Assembly: GCF_910577125.1 (NCBI RefSeq) | Contig: NZ_CAJTMN010000007.1 | Location: 1 to 46,620, forward strand | From: an uncultured Rikenella sp. | GTDB taxonomy: Bacteria > Bacteroidota > Bacteroidia > Bacteroidales > Rikenellaceae | Direction of reading: 5' to 3' | Length of the DNA: 46,620 nucleotides | In this document: positions 32,829-39,993 of the stretch, piece by piece | Layout of the letters: each line of letters starts with the position of its first letter | How positions within the stretch are numbered: the first letter of the stretch is position 1 | Notes under the pieces: model-generated | Seen by the model: only the letters and a program-made list of their open reading frames with translations | What the model was told of the DNA's origin: nothing | The model's database searches: none | Position numbers and translations under genes: made by a program

Positions 32829-32836
32829 CAAATATA
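32829..32836 (-). promoter_or_regulatory. Putative promoter (-7 box) for the binding-protein operon
   Basis: Minus-strand TATATTTG, an exact consensus match, directly before the ATG at 32824. No clear -33 element. Confidence 0.4.
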
Positions 32837-32909
32837 GTGAATGGGTTTGGAACGAAGTTTGCTTTCACTGGGGTAAACATCAACAATCGTTTAACAATAT
32901 AAAAATTTT

Positions 32910-33503
32910 ATGGCTATGAAATTCGAACTTCCTGCTTTACCGTACGCTCTCAATGCGCTGGAGCCGACCATGAGTGCGCGCACGCTCGAATTCCACTGGG
33001 GGAAGCACGAGGCGGCGTATATCAATAACCTCAATGCGCTGATCGAGGGGACGCCGCTCGAGAACGATACGCTGGAGGAGATTGTCCGCAAGGCGGACGG
33101 GGCGATTTTCAACAATGCGGCCCAGGCGTGGAACCACATCTTCTTTTTCTTCCAGCTGGCGCCGAACGCCCAACACGAACCGGGCGGTCTGTTGCGGGCG
33201 GCGATCGACCGGGATTTCGGCTCGTTCGAGGCTTTCCGCGAGGCTTTTTCCAAGGCGGGGGCGACGTTGTTCGGCTCGGGCTGGGCGTGGCTGTCGGTCG
33301 ATGCGGACGGGCGGTTAGCGGTCACTCAGGGCCCGAATGCACAGAATCCGATGAGGAACGGGGCGATTCCGCTGCTCACGGCGGATGTCTGGGAACACGC
33401 CTATTATCTGGATTATCAGAATCGTCGGCCGGATTACTTGGCGGCTTTCTGGAATCTGGTGGATTGGAAGGTGATCGAAAAGCGGTACGAGGATACGTTG
33501 TAG
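32910..33503 (+). CDS. sodB: Superoxide dismutase (Fe/Mn type)
   Basis: 197 aa. Converts superoxide to hydrogen peroxide and oxygen. The metal ligands are in place: H29 (EFHWGKHEAAY), H76 (AAQAWNHIFF), D159 and H163 (DVWEHAYYLDYQN). GSGWAWL matches the family. Sequence suggests Fe or cambialistic use, as in other anaerobic Bacteroidales, but metal choice cannot be proved. Start at the ATG at 32910; the next ATG (32916) is possible. No clear consensus promoter was found in the 85-nt gap. Terminator at 33525-33583, then cassette H. Confidence 0.93.
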   Translation: MAMKFELPALPYALNALEPTMSARTLEFHWGKHEAAYINNLNALIEGTPLENDTLEEIVRKADGAIFNNAAQAWNHIFFFFQLAPNAQHEPGGLLRAAIDRDFGSFEAFREAFSKAGATLFGSGWAWLSVDADGRLAVTQGPNAQNPMRNGAIPLLTADVWEHAYYLDYQNRRPDYLAAFWNLVDWKVIEKRYEDTL

Positions 33504-33524
33504 GGCGGGCCTCCGTACGTTACG

Positions 33525-33583
33525 GGCTGTCTTTCGTCCCGGCTGTCGGTTTCGACCGGATAGGGGCGAGGGACAGCCTTTTT
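33525..33583 (+). terminator. Terminator of sodB
   Basis: GGCTGTC (33525) pairs with GACAGCC (33572-33578), followed by TTTTT. An inner CGGCTGTCGG-type hairpin lies between the arms. Confidence 0.75.
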
Positions 33584-33594
33584 CGCGTTTCCGT

Positions 33595-33792
33595 TTATTC
33601 CGAGAGGCAACGCAACTGAAGACCGTGGGCACGGTGCGTCGTGCTGCTGGGGTAGAGTTCCGTCGCGCCGAAGTGCAAGAACACGCCGTTAGTCCCGCTG
33701 AAAGCGGACGACCAACTGTACCCGCGGTGGCCGACGCTCATCATACCGCCTAATCGCCCATCGTGGCCTGCGTCGCGGTAGCCCGGGGCGGT
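33595..33792 (-). repeat. Orphan FISUMP C-terminal cassette H
   Basis: 65 residues and a stop: starts TAPGYRDAGHDGRLGG, core RGYSWSSA, then LYPSSTTHRAHGLQ and LRCLSE. An ATG lies 18 codons upstream in frame (33846), giving an 83-aa ORF, but those codons are tail repeat, not signal or domain. It is the only copy whose first codon reads Thr. Confidence 0.75.
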
Positions 33793-33841
33793 GCGTGCCG
33801 CACTTCCAATGGGCCGTGTCTGCATGAAGAGCCGGGGGATT

Positions 33842-33910
33842 TTCAAGGGGGATGTAAGTCCCCCTTGAATGTGTTCTTTGCCTACTTTCTATCACATAAT
33901 AGAAAGTAGG
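33842..33910. repeat. Pair of hairpins with 6-nt loops
   Basis: TTCAAGGGGGA-TGTAAG-TCCCCCTTGAA (33842-33869) and CCTACTTTCTAT-CACATA-ATAGAAAGTAGG (33881-33910), both perfect stems. They lie between the tail repeat after cassette H and the HP1 copies. Confidence 0.6.
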
Positions 33911-34014
33911 GGCCCCCGCGGCCTAAGCGGAGCAAAGAAAAGAGATTGACTTAGAACCCAAAGACGGATAGCCGAACGACGTTAGGCCGATTGGGCTTTG
34001 TCCGCGCGCCTTAC

Positions 34015-34057
34015 GCGATACATCCTATTTCGGCTTGCGCCAAAATAGTTGAATCGC
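34015..34057 (+). repeat. Hairpin repeat HP1 (divergent copy)
   Basis: GCGAT...CTATTTCGGC, loop TTGC, GCCAAAATAG...ATCGC. Flanked by GCGCGCCTT and TTAAGGCGTCGGCGCGCG as in the other copies, but with an almost wholly different stem. First of three near-tandem units in 34005-34535. Confidence 0.6.
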
Positions 34058-34223
34058 TTCTTAAGGCGTCGGCGCGCGTCGAACTTCGACTGCCCTCGGG
34101 CCGCCGGGCAGGCCCCGCTTAATAAGGTAATGACAACCCTATCAAAAGCCCCTATGGGGCCCCGCGGTGGGCGGATGGCTGTGTCAGCCCAAGTTTTCGA
34201 ACCGTTCTTTGTCCGTGCGCCTT

Positions 34224-34267
34224 GGGAAATCTTGTTAAAACGCACAAGTGCATTTTGACGATTTCCC
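34224..34267 (+). repeat. Hairpin repeat HP1
   Basis: GGGAAATC...TTAAAACGCA, short loop, TGCATTTTGAC GATTTCCC. Outer stem as in 29382-29426; the inner stem is specific to this copy, with a wobble pair and a mismatch. Confidence 0.6.
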
Positions 34268-34320
34268 TATTAAGGCGTGGCGCGCGGGTTTTTAACTTTC
34301 TCTTTTTTCAGTCACCCGCG

Positions 34321-34362
34321 GCAATTCTGCCGGATTGGCTCATCGCCAATCGGCAGAATATG
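34321..34362 (+). repeat. Hairpin repeat HP2
   Basis: GCAATTCT, then TGCCGGATTGGC, loop TCATC, GCCAATCGGCA, then AGAATATGC. Same outer part as 29462-29507, different paired core. Confidence 0.65.
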
Positions 34363-34407
34363 CCCTCTTATGCGGGCGGGCGACGGGAGAGCTTTGAACC
34401 GGATGGA

Positions 34408-34465
34408 ACTGCCCTTACGCCGGGCGGGCGGTGCGTGCCGCACTCCCAATTGGCCGTGTCAGCCC
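34408..34465 (+). repeat. 58-nt repeat identical to 337-394
   Basis: Identical over 58 nt to the tail in front of cassette B (includes CGGTGCGTGCCGCACTCCCA). A shorter diverged copy follows cassette H at 33789-33824. Confidence 0.75.
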
Positions 34466-34506
34466 AACTCCTTGCCTCGTTTTTTCCGCGCGCCTTGGGA
34501 AATCTT

Positions 34507-34532
34507 GTTCAAACACGATTGCGTGTTTGAAC
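34507..34532 (-). terminator. HP1-derived hairpin at the end of lolA
   Basis: GTTCAAACACG-ATTG-CGTGTTTGAAC, an 11-bp perfect stem 2 nt beyond the lolA stop codon. The left flank (GCGCGCCTTGGGAAATC) identifies it as an HP1 copy, but its 3' outer arm is missing because lolA begins there. It may act as the lolA terminator, although no T run follows. Confidence 0.5.
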
Positions 34533-34534
34533 GG

Positions 34535-35167
34535 TTATCGGAAGTCGATGATTTCGACTCCCGGATGAGCTTTGGGGTCGAACCGGAAAGTCGCTTCCGA
34601 AACCGGAATGTTGACTTTCCACTCCTTGAGTTGCAGCTCGATCGGTCGGTCGCTGCCCGGTACTGCAATCGAGATACGCACCGGCAGCGAGGTCGCCGGA
34701 TCGATATAGAGAGTCAGAGCCGTGTAATCCGCCGTCGCCTGTTTCGGTTTCAGCTCCACGGTTTGCAATTCTTTGCCCTGTGCCGTCGTGACAGCCGGTA
34801 AAGAGCTGTGTTCGAAATCTTTCGGATCGATGTTCATCAGCTTCGCCGGATTGGAGAGGATGTTCGGATCGGCCGGGTCGAGCCGTTCGACGGTCACCTC
34901 CTGTGCCTTCGGCAGGTAGTTCCACAGCATCGTCCCGTCGTAATAGAGCTCCTGCCCGAAAACCGAGGCGACGAAGCGTCGGCCGCTCACCGTCAGGTTT
35001 CCGATCGTTGTCCCTTCCCCTTCGACCGTGGCGGTGAACCCCACCCGATAGCTCTTGTACGACTGAATTTTCGTACGCACAGCGTTCAGCAGTCTCTCCG
35101 AACGTTGGTCGGCGTACACCGTCGGAACACTCAGCAAAAACAGCAAAAAGAGGAGAAAACGTCTCAT
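34535..35167 (-). CDS. LolA-like outer-membrane lipoprotein carrier
   Basis: 210 aa. Signal peptide MRRFLLFLLFLLSVPTVYA, then a LolA-type half-barrel: VRTKIQSYKSYRVGFTATVEGEG, GRRFVASVFGQELYYDGTMLWNYLPKAQEVTVERL, and a C-terminal FRFDPKAHPGVEIIDFR strand. LolA carries lipoproteins across the periplasm. Bacteroidetes LolA-like proteins are divergent, so the symbol is left empty. It follows ftsK by 23 nt, the usual Bacteroidetes ftsK-lolA order. The stop codon abuts a repeat hairpin. Confidence 0.85.
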   Translation of the reverse strand: MRRFLLFLLFLLSVPTVYADQRSERLLNAVRTKIQSYKSYRVGFTATVEGEGTTIGNLTVSGRRFVASVFGQELYYDGTMLWNYLPKAQEVTVERLDPADPNILSNPAKLMNIDPKDFEHSSLPAVTTAQGKELQTVELKPKQATADYTALTLYIDPATSLPVRISIAVPGSDRPIELQLKEWKVNIPVSEATFRFDPKAHPGVEIIDFR

Positions 35168-35190
35168 GAAACAGGCTGAATGACAAAAAA

Positions 35191-38100
35191 TTACAAGTTG
35201 TCGAGAATCATTTCGAGCGACATCGGGTCGGCTACCAGCACCTGCCGCGGTTTTCCGCCCCCCTCGCTGTGTCCCACGATGCCGGCCGCTTCGAGCTGGT
35301 CGATGAGCCGTCCCGCCCGGTTGAAACCGATCGAGAATTTGCGCTGAATGGTTGAAGCCGAACCCTGCTGATTGGCCACCACGTAGCGTGCCACCTCTTC
35401 GAACAGCGAGTCCCGTTTGGCCAGCACATCGCCGCTCGCCGCAGAAGACGACGATTCGTCGCCCTCCGGCGTGTATTCCGGCAGTTCGTAAGCCGACGGA
35501 TAGCCCTGCTGATGCTCGATGTGATCCGTAATCCGTTCAACTTCAGGCGTATCGATAAAAGCGCACTGCACGCGCGTAACTTCGTTCCCCGTGGAGATGA
35601 GCATATCCCCGCGTCCCACCAGCTGGTTGGCTCCCGGCTGGTCGAGAATCGTCCGGGAGTCGATCATGCTGGTCACCCGGAACGCGATACGCGCCGGGAA
35701 GTTGGCCTTGATGACCCCCGTAATGATGTTCGTCGTCGGCCGCTGCGTGGCGATAATCAGGTGAATGCCCACCGCCCGCGCCAGCTGGGCGATCCGGGCG
35801 ATAGGGGTTTCGATCTCCCGCCCGGCGGTCATGATCAGGTCGGCGAACTCGTCCACGATGACCACAAAGTAGGGCAGGAAGCGATGTCCCTTCTCCGGAT
35901 TGAGCCGCCGGTTGATGAACTTTTCGTTGTACTCCTTGATGTTCCGCACTTTGGCCGCCTTCAGCAGGTCGTACCGGGCGTCCATCTCGATGCACAGCGA
36001 GTTGAGGGTGTAGATCACCTTTTGCGTGTCGGTGATAATCGCCTCGTCCTCGGTCGGCATCTTGGCGAGGAAGTGCTTTTCGAGCTTGGAGTACAGCGTC
36101 AGTTCGACCTTTTTCGGATCCACCAGCACGAATTTCAGTTCGGCCGGATGTTTCTTGTACAGGAGCGAGGTGATGATGGCGTTCAGTCCCACCGATTTCC
36201 CCTGACCCGTCGCCCCGGCCACCAGCAGGTGGGGCATCTTGGCGAGGTCGAAGACAAAGGTTTCGTTCTGAATCGTCTTCCCCAACGCCACCGGCAAATC
36301 CGCCCGCGAAGCCTGGAACTTCGTCGACTTGATGACCGAGTACATCGAGACGACCTCCTTGTTCTTGTTCGGCACCTCGATCCCCACCGTCCCCTTGCCC
36401 GGAATCGGCGCGATGATCCGTATCCCCAGTGCCGAAAGGCTCAGCGCGATGTCGTCCTCCAAGTTTTTGATCTTGCTGATCCGCACTCCCGGCGCCGGCA
36501 CAATCTCGTAGAGCGTGACCGTCGGCCCGATCGTCGCCTCGATGGTGTCGATCCGGATACCGAAGTTTTCCAGCGTCGTAACGATCCGGTTCTTGTTCTC
36601 GACCAGCTCCTGGTCGGTGACGATCACCCGTTTCGTATGGTCGTCCAGCAGCTCGATCGGCGGTTTCCGGTAGTGCGACAGCTCTAGGGTCGGATCGTAC
36701 AGGTCGCTGTTGTTGATTACCTCGTCCTCCACCTGCTCCTCTTCCGGCTGCTCGACGATGAAGCTCCCCGGCTCGACTTCCTCCTCCGTCGCACGACGTT
36801 CCGTTCGCATTTCGGGCGTCGGTTCAGGGGTGAAGACCGGCCGCTGCGGTGCGGCAACCGGCTCCTCGACCGTCGGCTGCAACGGAACTTTCCGAGCCGC
36901 AGTCGCCGGCTTTTCCGGCTCCGCGGCCGGTGTCGGTGCAGGTGTCGACATGGAAGGCGGCATAGCCGGTTCCTCCGCCTGTCGTGTCGCGACGGTAAAA
37001 CGCACCTCCTCTTCCGCCGGCTCCGGAACAGACGGAGCCGCATACTGCGTAGCGGCTGCCGGAGTAGCCGATGCCATGGCCGAATAGCGGAAGTACGGGT
37101 CGTAATAGTAGCTCTGCCAGTCGAACGAGTAGATGATGGGCTGACTCCATTCGTCGTAGCCCATCAGGTAGCCCCACGATCCGTCGTAGTTCTGTACCAG
37201 TCTGGCCCGTTCCGCCGCAACCGGCTCGTAGACCGGTTCATAAGTATATCTCTCTTCCTGCTGCGGAAGCGGGTATTCCGGATACATCGGTGCATCCGGG
37301 TCGATCTCGCAGCCCGCGGTCTCCATCGCGAGCGGAGGGTGCTCGTATACAGGCGGTTGTGTCTGCTCCGCCTCCGGAACCGGCTCGACGCGCGGCGTCT
37401 CTGCGGGCGCCGGAGCCGGTGGTGTCACCGGTTCCGCCGGCTGCTGTTCGGCCAGTGCCTGCCGTCTGGCCTCCGCCTCTGCCCGGAGCCGCATCATTTT
37501 TTTCTGAGCCTGCAACCGCTCCAGCTCCTGCCGTATGCGCCGCTCTTCGCGTTTCCGACGGCTGTAGGCCCGGTATTTGGACACCGCCTGCCGGATGGCC
37601 AGGTGGTTGGCGTAATACAGAATCCCTGCGAAAGCTGCGATGATCAGCAGCGAAGTTCCTTCGTATCCGATCATGGCGTTGAGCCACTGGGCGATGAAGA
37701 TGCCGTGGGCTCCTCCCCATCCGGAGCCGATGATTCGGGGATCGGGGCCGAAGAAGTGCCCTGCGCCGATCGACCCGACGATCATCAGCAGGATGAGCGA
37801 CCGGATGACGCGCCGGAGCCGCAAGGTCCGTACTTTCAGCAGCTTGAGGGCGATGCAGAAGAGGATGACGGGAACGAGTTCCCCGAAGATGCCGAACCAG
37901 CGGCCGACGATGCTTTGGGCGAAAATCGCCCCGATGCGTCCCCCCCAGTTCAGGGCATCCTGCCGCACGTCGACGAAGAGATTGCTCCACGTCGCGATGT
38001 TTTGGTCGACGTCCCAGTAGATGAGGTACGAGAAGGTCGAGACGGCCAGATAGCCCGACAGAAAGAGCAGGATCAGGCTGAGCCAGATATAGCGGTCGGT

Positions 38101-38481
38101 GCGGTTGTCCTGACTGTCGGGGTCGATCCGCGAGGCCGGACGTTGGGTCGGTTTGGCTGTCTTGTTCTTATCGGAGGCCTTGGCCGCCGGTTTCGTTTTG
38201 GTTCGATTCGTCGCGGTCGCGGCGCCCGATCGTGAGGCGGTGGCTTTTCGAACGGCGGCAGGCGAGTAGTCTCGCCGTGCCCGGCTGTCGGATGGTTGTG
38301 CCGCCGCCGGACTGCCGCTCCCGGTCGAAGCCGTCCGCCGGCTGGTGACCCGCTGCACCCGCTCCGTCCGGAGCCGATCCGAGGAGGACGCACCGGAGCG
38401 CTCCGCCGGTTTGCGGCGGAGTTCCCGGTCGCGCTGTGCGCGCCGGACGAGTTCGTCGGTCTGTCGTTTGCCGGTTGCCAT
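35191..38481 (-). CDS. ftsK: DNA translocase FtsK
   Basis: 1096 aa, long for the phylum because of its linkers. A basic Arg/Ala/Ser-rich N-terminus (1-120) is followed by four membrane helices (about 128-300), a Pro/Glu/Ala-rich linker (about 330-580), then the motor. Walker A GATGQGKSV is near residue 755 and Walker B VVIVDEFADL near 872. The C-terminal winged-helix gamma domain (IQRKFSIGFNRAGRLIDQLEAAGIVG) reads KOPS-like sequences. It pumps chromosome ends across the septum and activates dif recombination. Middle gene of murI-ftsK-lolA, 6 nt after murI. Confidence 0.96.
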   Translation of the reverse strand: MATGKRQTDELVRRAQRDRELRRKPAERSGASSSDRLRTERVQRVTSRRTASTGSGSPAAAQPSDSRARRDYSPAAVRKATASRSGAATATNRTKTKPAAKASDKNKTAKPTQRPASRIDPDSQDNRTDRYIWLSLILLFLSGYLAVSTFSYLIYWDVDQNIATWSNLFVDVRQDALNWGGRIGAIFAQSIVGRWFGIFGELVPVILFCIALKLLKVRTLRLRRVIRSLILLMIVGSIGAGHFFGPDPRIIGSGWGGAHGIFIAQWLNAMIGYEGTSLLIIAAFAGILYYANHLAIRQAVSKYRAYSRRKREERRIRQELERLQAQKKMMRLRAEAEARRQALAEQQPAEPVTPPAPAPAETPRVEPVPEAEQTQPPVYEHPPLAMETAGCEIDPDAPMYPEYPLPQQEERYTYEPVYEPVAAERARLVQNYDGSWGYLMGYDEWSQPIIYSFDWQSYYYDPYFRYSAMASATPAAATQYAAPSVPEPAEEEVRFTVATRQAEEPAMPPSMSTPAPTPAAEPEKPATAARKVPLQPTVEEPVAAPQRPVFTPEPTPEMRTERRATEEEVEPGSFIVEQPEEEQVEDEVINNSDLYDPTLELSHYRKPPIELLDDHTKRVIVTDQELVENKNRIVTTLENFGIRIDTIEATIGPTVTLYEIVPAPGVRISKIKNLEDDIALSLSALGIRIIAPIPGKGTVGIEVPNKNKEVVSMYSVIKSTKFQASRADLPVALGKTIQNETFVFDLAKMPHLLVAGATGQGKSVGLNAIITSLLYKKHPAELKFVLVDPKKVELTLYSKLEKHFLAKMPTEDEAIITDTQKVIYTLNSLCIEMDARYDLLKAAKVRNIKEYNEKFINRRLNPEKGHRFLPYFVVIVDEFADLIMTAGREIETPIARIAQLARAVGIHLIIATQRPTTNIITGVIKANFPARIAFRVTSMIDSRTILDQPGANQLVGRGDMLISTGNEVTRVQCAFIDTPEVERITDHIEHQQGYPSAYELPEYTPEGDESSSSAASGDVLAKRDSLFEEVARYVVANQQGSASTIQRKFSIGFNRAGRLIDQLEAAGIVGHSEGGGKPRQVLVADPMSLEMILDNL

Positions 38482-38487
38482 GGGGTG

Positions 38488-39300
38488 TTATCGGTTCCGC
38501 GGTCGGGCGGCGTATTGTTCGGCGCGGAGACGAAGCTGTTCGGCCGCCTGGTCTCCGCCGGTGCTGATAAAAAGGTGTGCCGGAGTCTCTGGCGTGACTC
38601 CGTCCGGTTCGTAAAGCAAGCCGGATGCGGCTAAAATCTCTCGGGTGTGCCGTGCAATGGCCTCTGCCGGGTCGATGAGGCGCATGTCGCGTCCGTCGAT
38701 AATGCGTTCGATCTGGGGCGCGAGCAGCGGAAAGTGGGTGCAGGCGAGCACCAGCCGATCCGCTCCGGCCGCTAAGAGCGGTTCGATGTAGCTGCGCAGG
38801 AGTCGTTCCGTCTCCGGTGCCTCTTCGAGCCCCTGTTCGACCTGTTCGACGAGCCCGTTCCCGGCCACCGGAATGACCCGCACGCCGGAGGCATACCTCC
38901 GGGCGGTGGTCTGAAACATCTCGCTGTGGACGGTAAACGCCGTCCCGAGCACGCCGACCACTCCGCTTCGGGTCGTCTCTGCCGCCGGTTTCACGGCGGG
39001 CTCCAGACCGACAAATGGCACCTCCGGCCACGTTTGTCTGAGGGTGGCGATGGCTGCCGTCGTCGCGGTGTTGCAGGCCACGACGATCAGTTTGACCCCC
39101 TCTGCTAGCAAGGTCTCGACGCCGGCCCGCACCAGCCGCACGATCTCTTCCCGCTCTCTCCCGCCGTAAGGGCAGTGGGCGGTGTCGGCCCAATAGACCG
39201 TCCGCTCGTGAGGCATCGCCCGGACGATGGCTGTCCGGATGCTGATGCCGCCCATGCCGGAGTCGATGATGCCGATGGGGGAGCGGGGGTCGGGATGCAT
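38488..39300 (-). CDS. murI: Glutamate racemase
   Basis: 270 aa. Makes D-glutamate for peptidoglycan. Family motifs: GIIDSGMGG with D13/S14, VACNTAT with catalytic C75, and LACTHFPLL with catalytic C186 and H188. A -7 box TATCTTTG lies 22 nt upstream. First gene of the murI-ftsK-lolA unit, which links wall synthesis, chromosome segregation and lipoprotein sorting. Confidence 0.95.
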   Translation of the reverse strand: MHPDPRSPIGIIDSGMGGISIRTAIVRAMPHERTVYWADTAHCPYGGREREEIVRLVRAGVETLLAEGVKLIVVACNTATTAAIATLRQTWPEVPFVGLEPAVKPAAETTRSGVVGVLGTAFTVHSEMFQTTARRYASGVRVIPVAGNGLVEQVEQGLEEAPETERLLRSYIEPLLAAGADRLVLACTHFPLLAPQIERIIDGRDMRLIDPAEAIARHTREILAASGLLYEPDGVTPETPAHLFISTGGDQAAEQLRLRAEQYAARPRNR

Positions 39301-39322
39301 GTGTGTCGGTTTTTACGGGAAA

Positions 39323-39330
39323 CAAAGATA
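39323..39330 (-). promoter_or_regulatory. Putative murI-ftsK-lolA promoter (-7 box)
   Basis: Minus-strand TATCTTTG, exact consensus match, just downstream of the ompH terminator. Confidence 0.5.
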
Positions 39331-39340
39331 CGAAAAAGGA

Positions 39341-39370
39341 GGACGCCGCCGAAAATTTTCGGCGGCGTCC
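39341..39370 (-). terminator. Terminator of ompH operon
   Basis: Perfect 30-nt palindrome (GGACGCCGCCGAAAA and its complement), followed on the minus strand by TCCTTTTTCG. It separates the uppS-bamA-ompH operon from murI. Confidence 0.75.
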
Positions 39371-39394
39371 GGCGGGTATCGGGTCGGAGCCCGA

Positions 39395-39925
39395 TTATTT
39401 CGTAATGCCGAGCGATTTCTTCACCAGCGGCAGGATGTTGATCATCTCTGCGTCGTTGTAGTAGGCCAGCGCTCCCGCCACCAGGTCGAAGACTGCCGTG
39501 AGTCCCTGTTCCTTGCCGACTTTCGCCACCGCAGCCTGTGCCTTCTCCATCACCGGACGGAACAGTTCCATCTGTTTTTCATTGAGCTCCTGCTGAGCCG
39601 ACTGCTGGAACTCTTCTAAGCGGGTCTGCAGGTCGATCAGTTCTTTTTCTTTCTGTTTCCGGATGGTTTCGGACATGGTGCTGAGCCCGTTGGTAAACTC
39701 CGTGCTTTTCCGGTTCATCTCTTCCCGCATCGAGGTGAACTGGCTTTCGAGGTCGTTGCTGAGCTGTGCCAGCTGTACCCGCACCGAGTCGCTCTCCGGC
39801 ATCGCTGCGATCAGTTCTTGCGAGTTGATGTAACCGAACTTCTGCTGTGCATGTGCCATCCCGGTGCCGATAAACAGGAGTGCCGCCGCAGCCGAAGCAA
39901 AAAGGGTTTTCTTTGCGATTTTCAT
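39395..39925 (-). CDS. OmpH/Skp-like periplasmic chaperone
   Basis: 176 aa. Signal peptide ending MAHAQ, then FGYINSQELIAAMPESD, the usual Skp start, and a long charged coiled coil (about 50-135), then a short tail domain. Skp trimers hold unfolded outer-membrane proteins until BamA inserts them. It follows bamA by 68 nt, the standard arrangement. Bacteroidetes often carry two such genes; only one is seen here. Confidence 0.9.
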   Translation of the reverse strand: MKIAKKTLFASAAAALLFIGTGMAHAQQKFGYINSQELIAAMPESDSVRVQLAQLSNDLESQFTSMREEMNRKSTEFTNGLSTMSETIRKQKEKELIDLQTRLEEFQQSAQQELNEKQMELFRPVMEKAQAAVAKVGKEQGLTAVFDLVAGALAYYNDAEMINILPLVKKSLGITK

Positions 39926-39993
39926 GGTATTGATTGTGTGTTATTGTTTTCTGGTTGGGTTTCTCTATGCAAACATCGTGCTTTTTTTCGAGA

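Noticed and set aside
33595..33846. Cassette H as an 83-aa gene with its own ATG
   Set aside because: The 18 upstream codons are tail-repeat sequence; the other cassettes have no such start.
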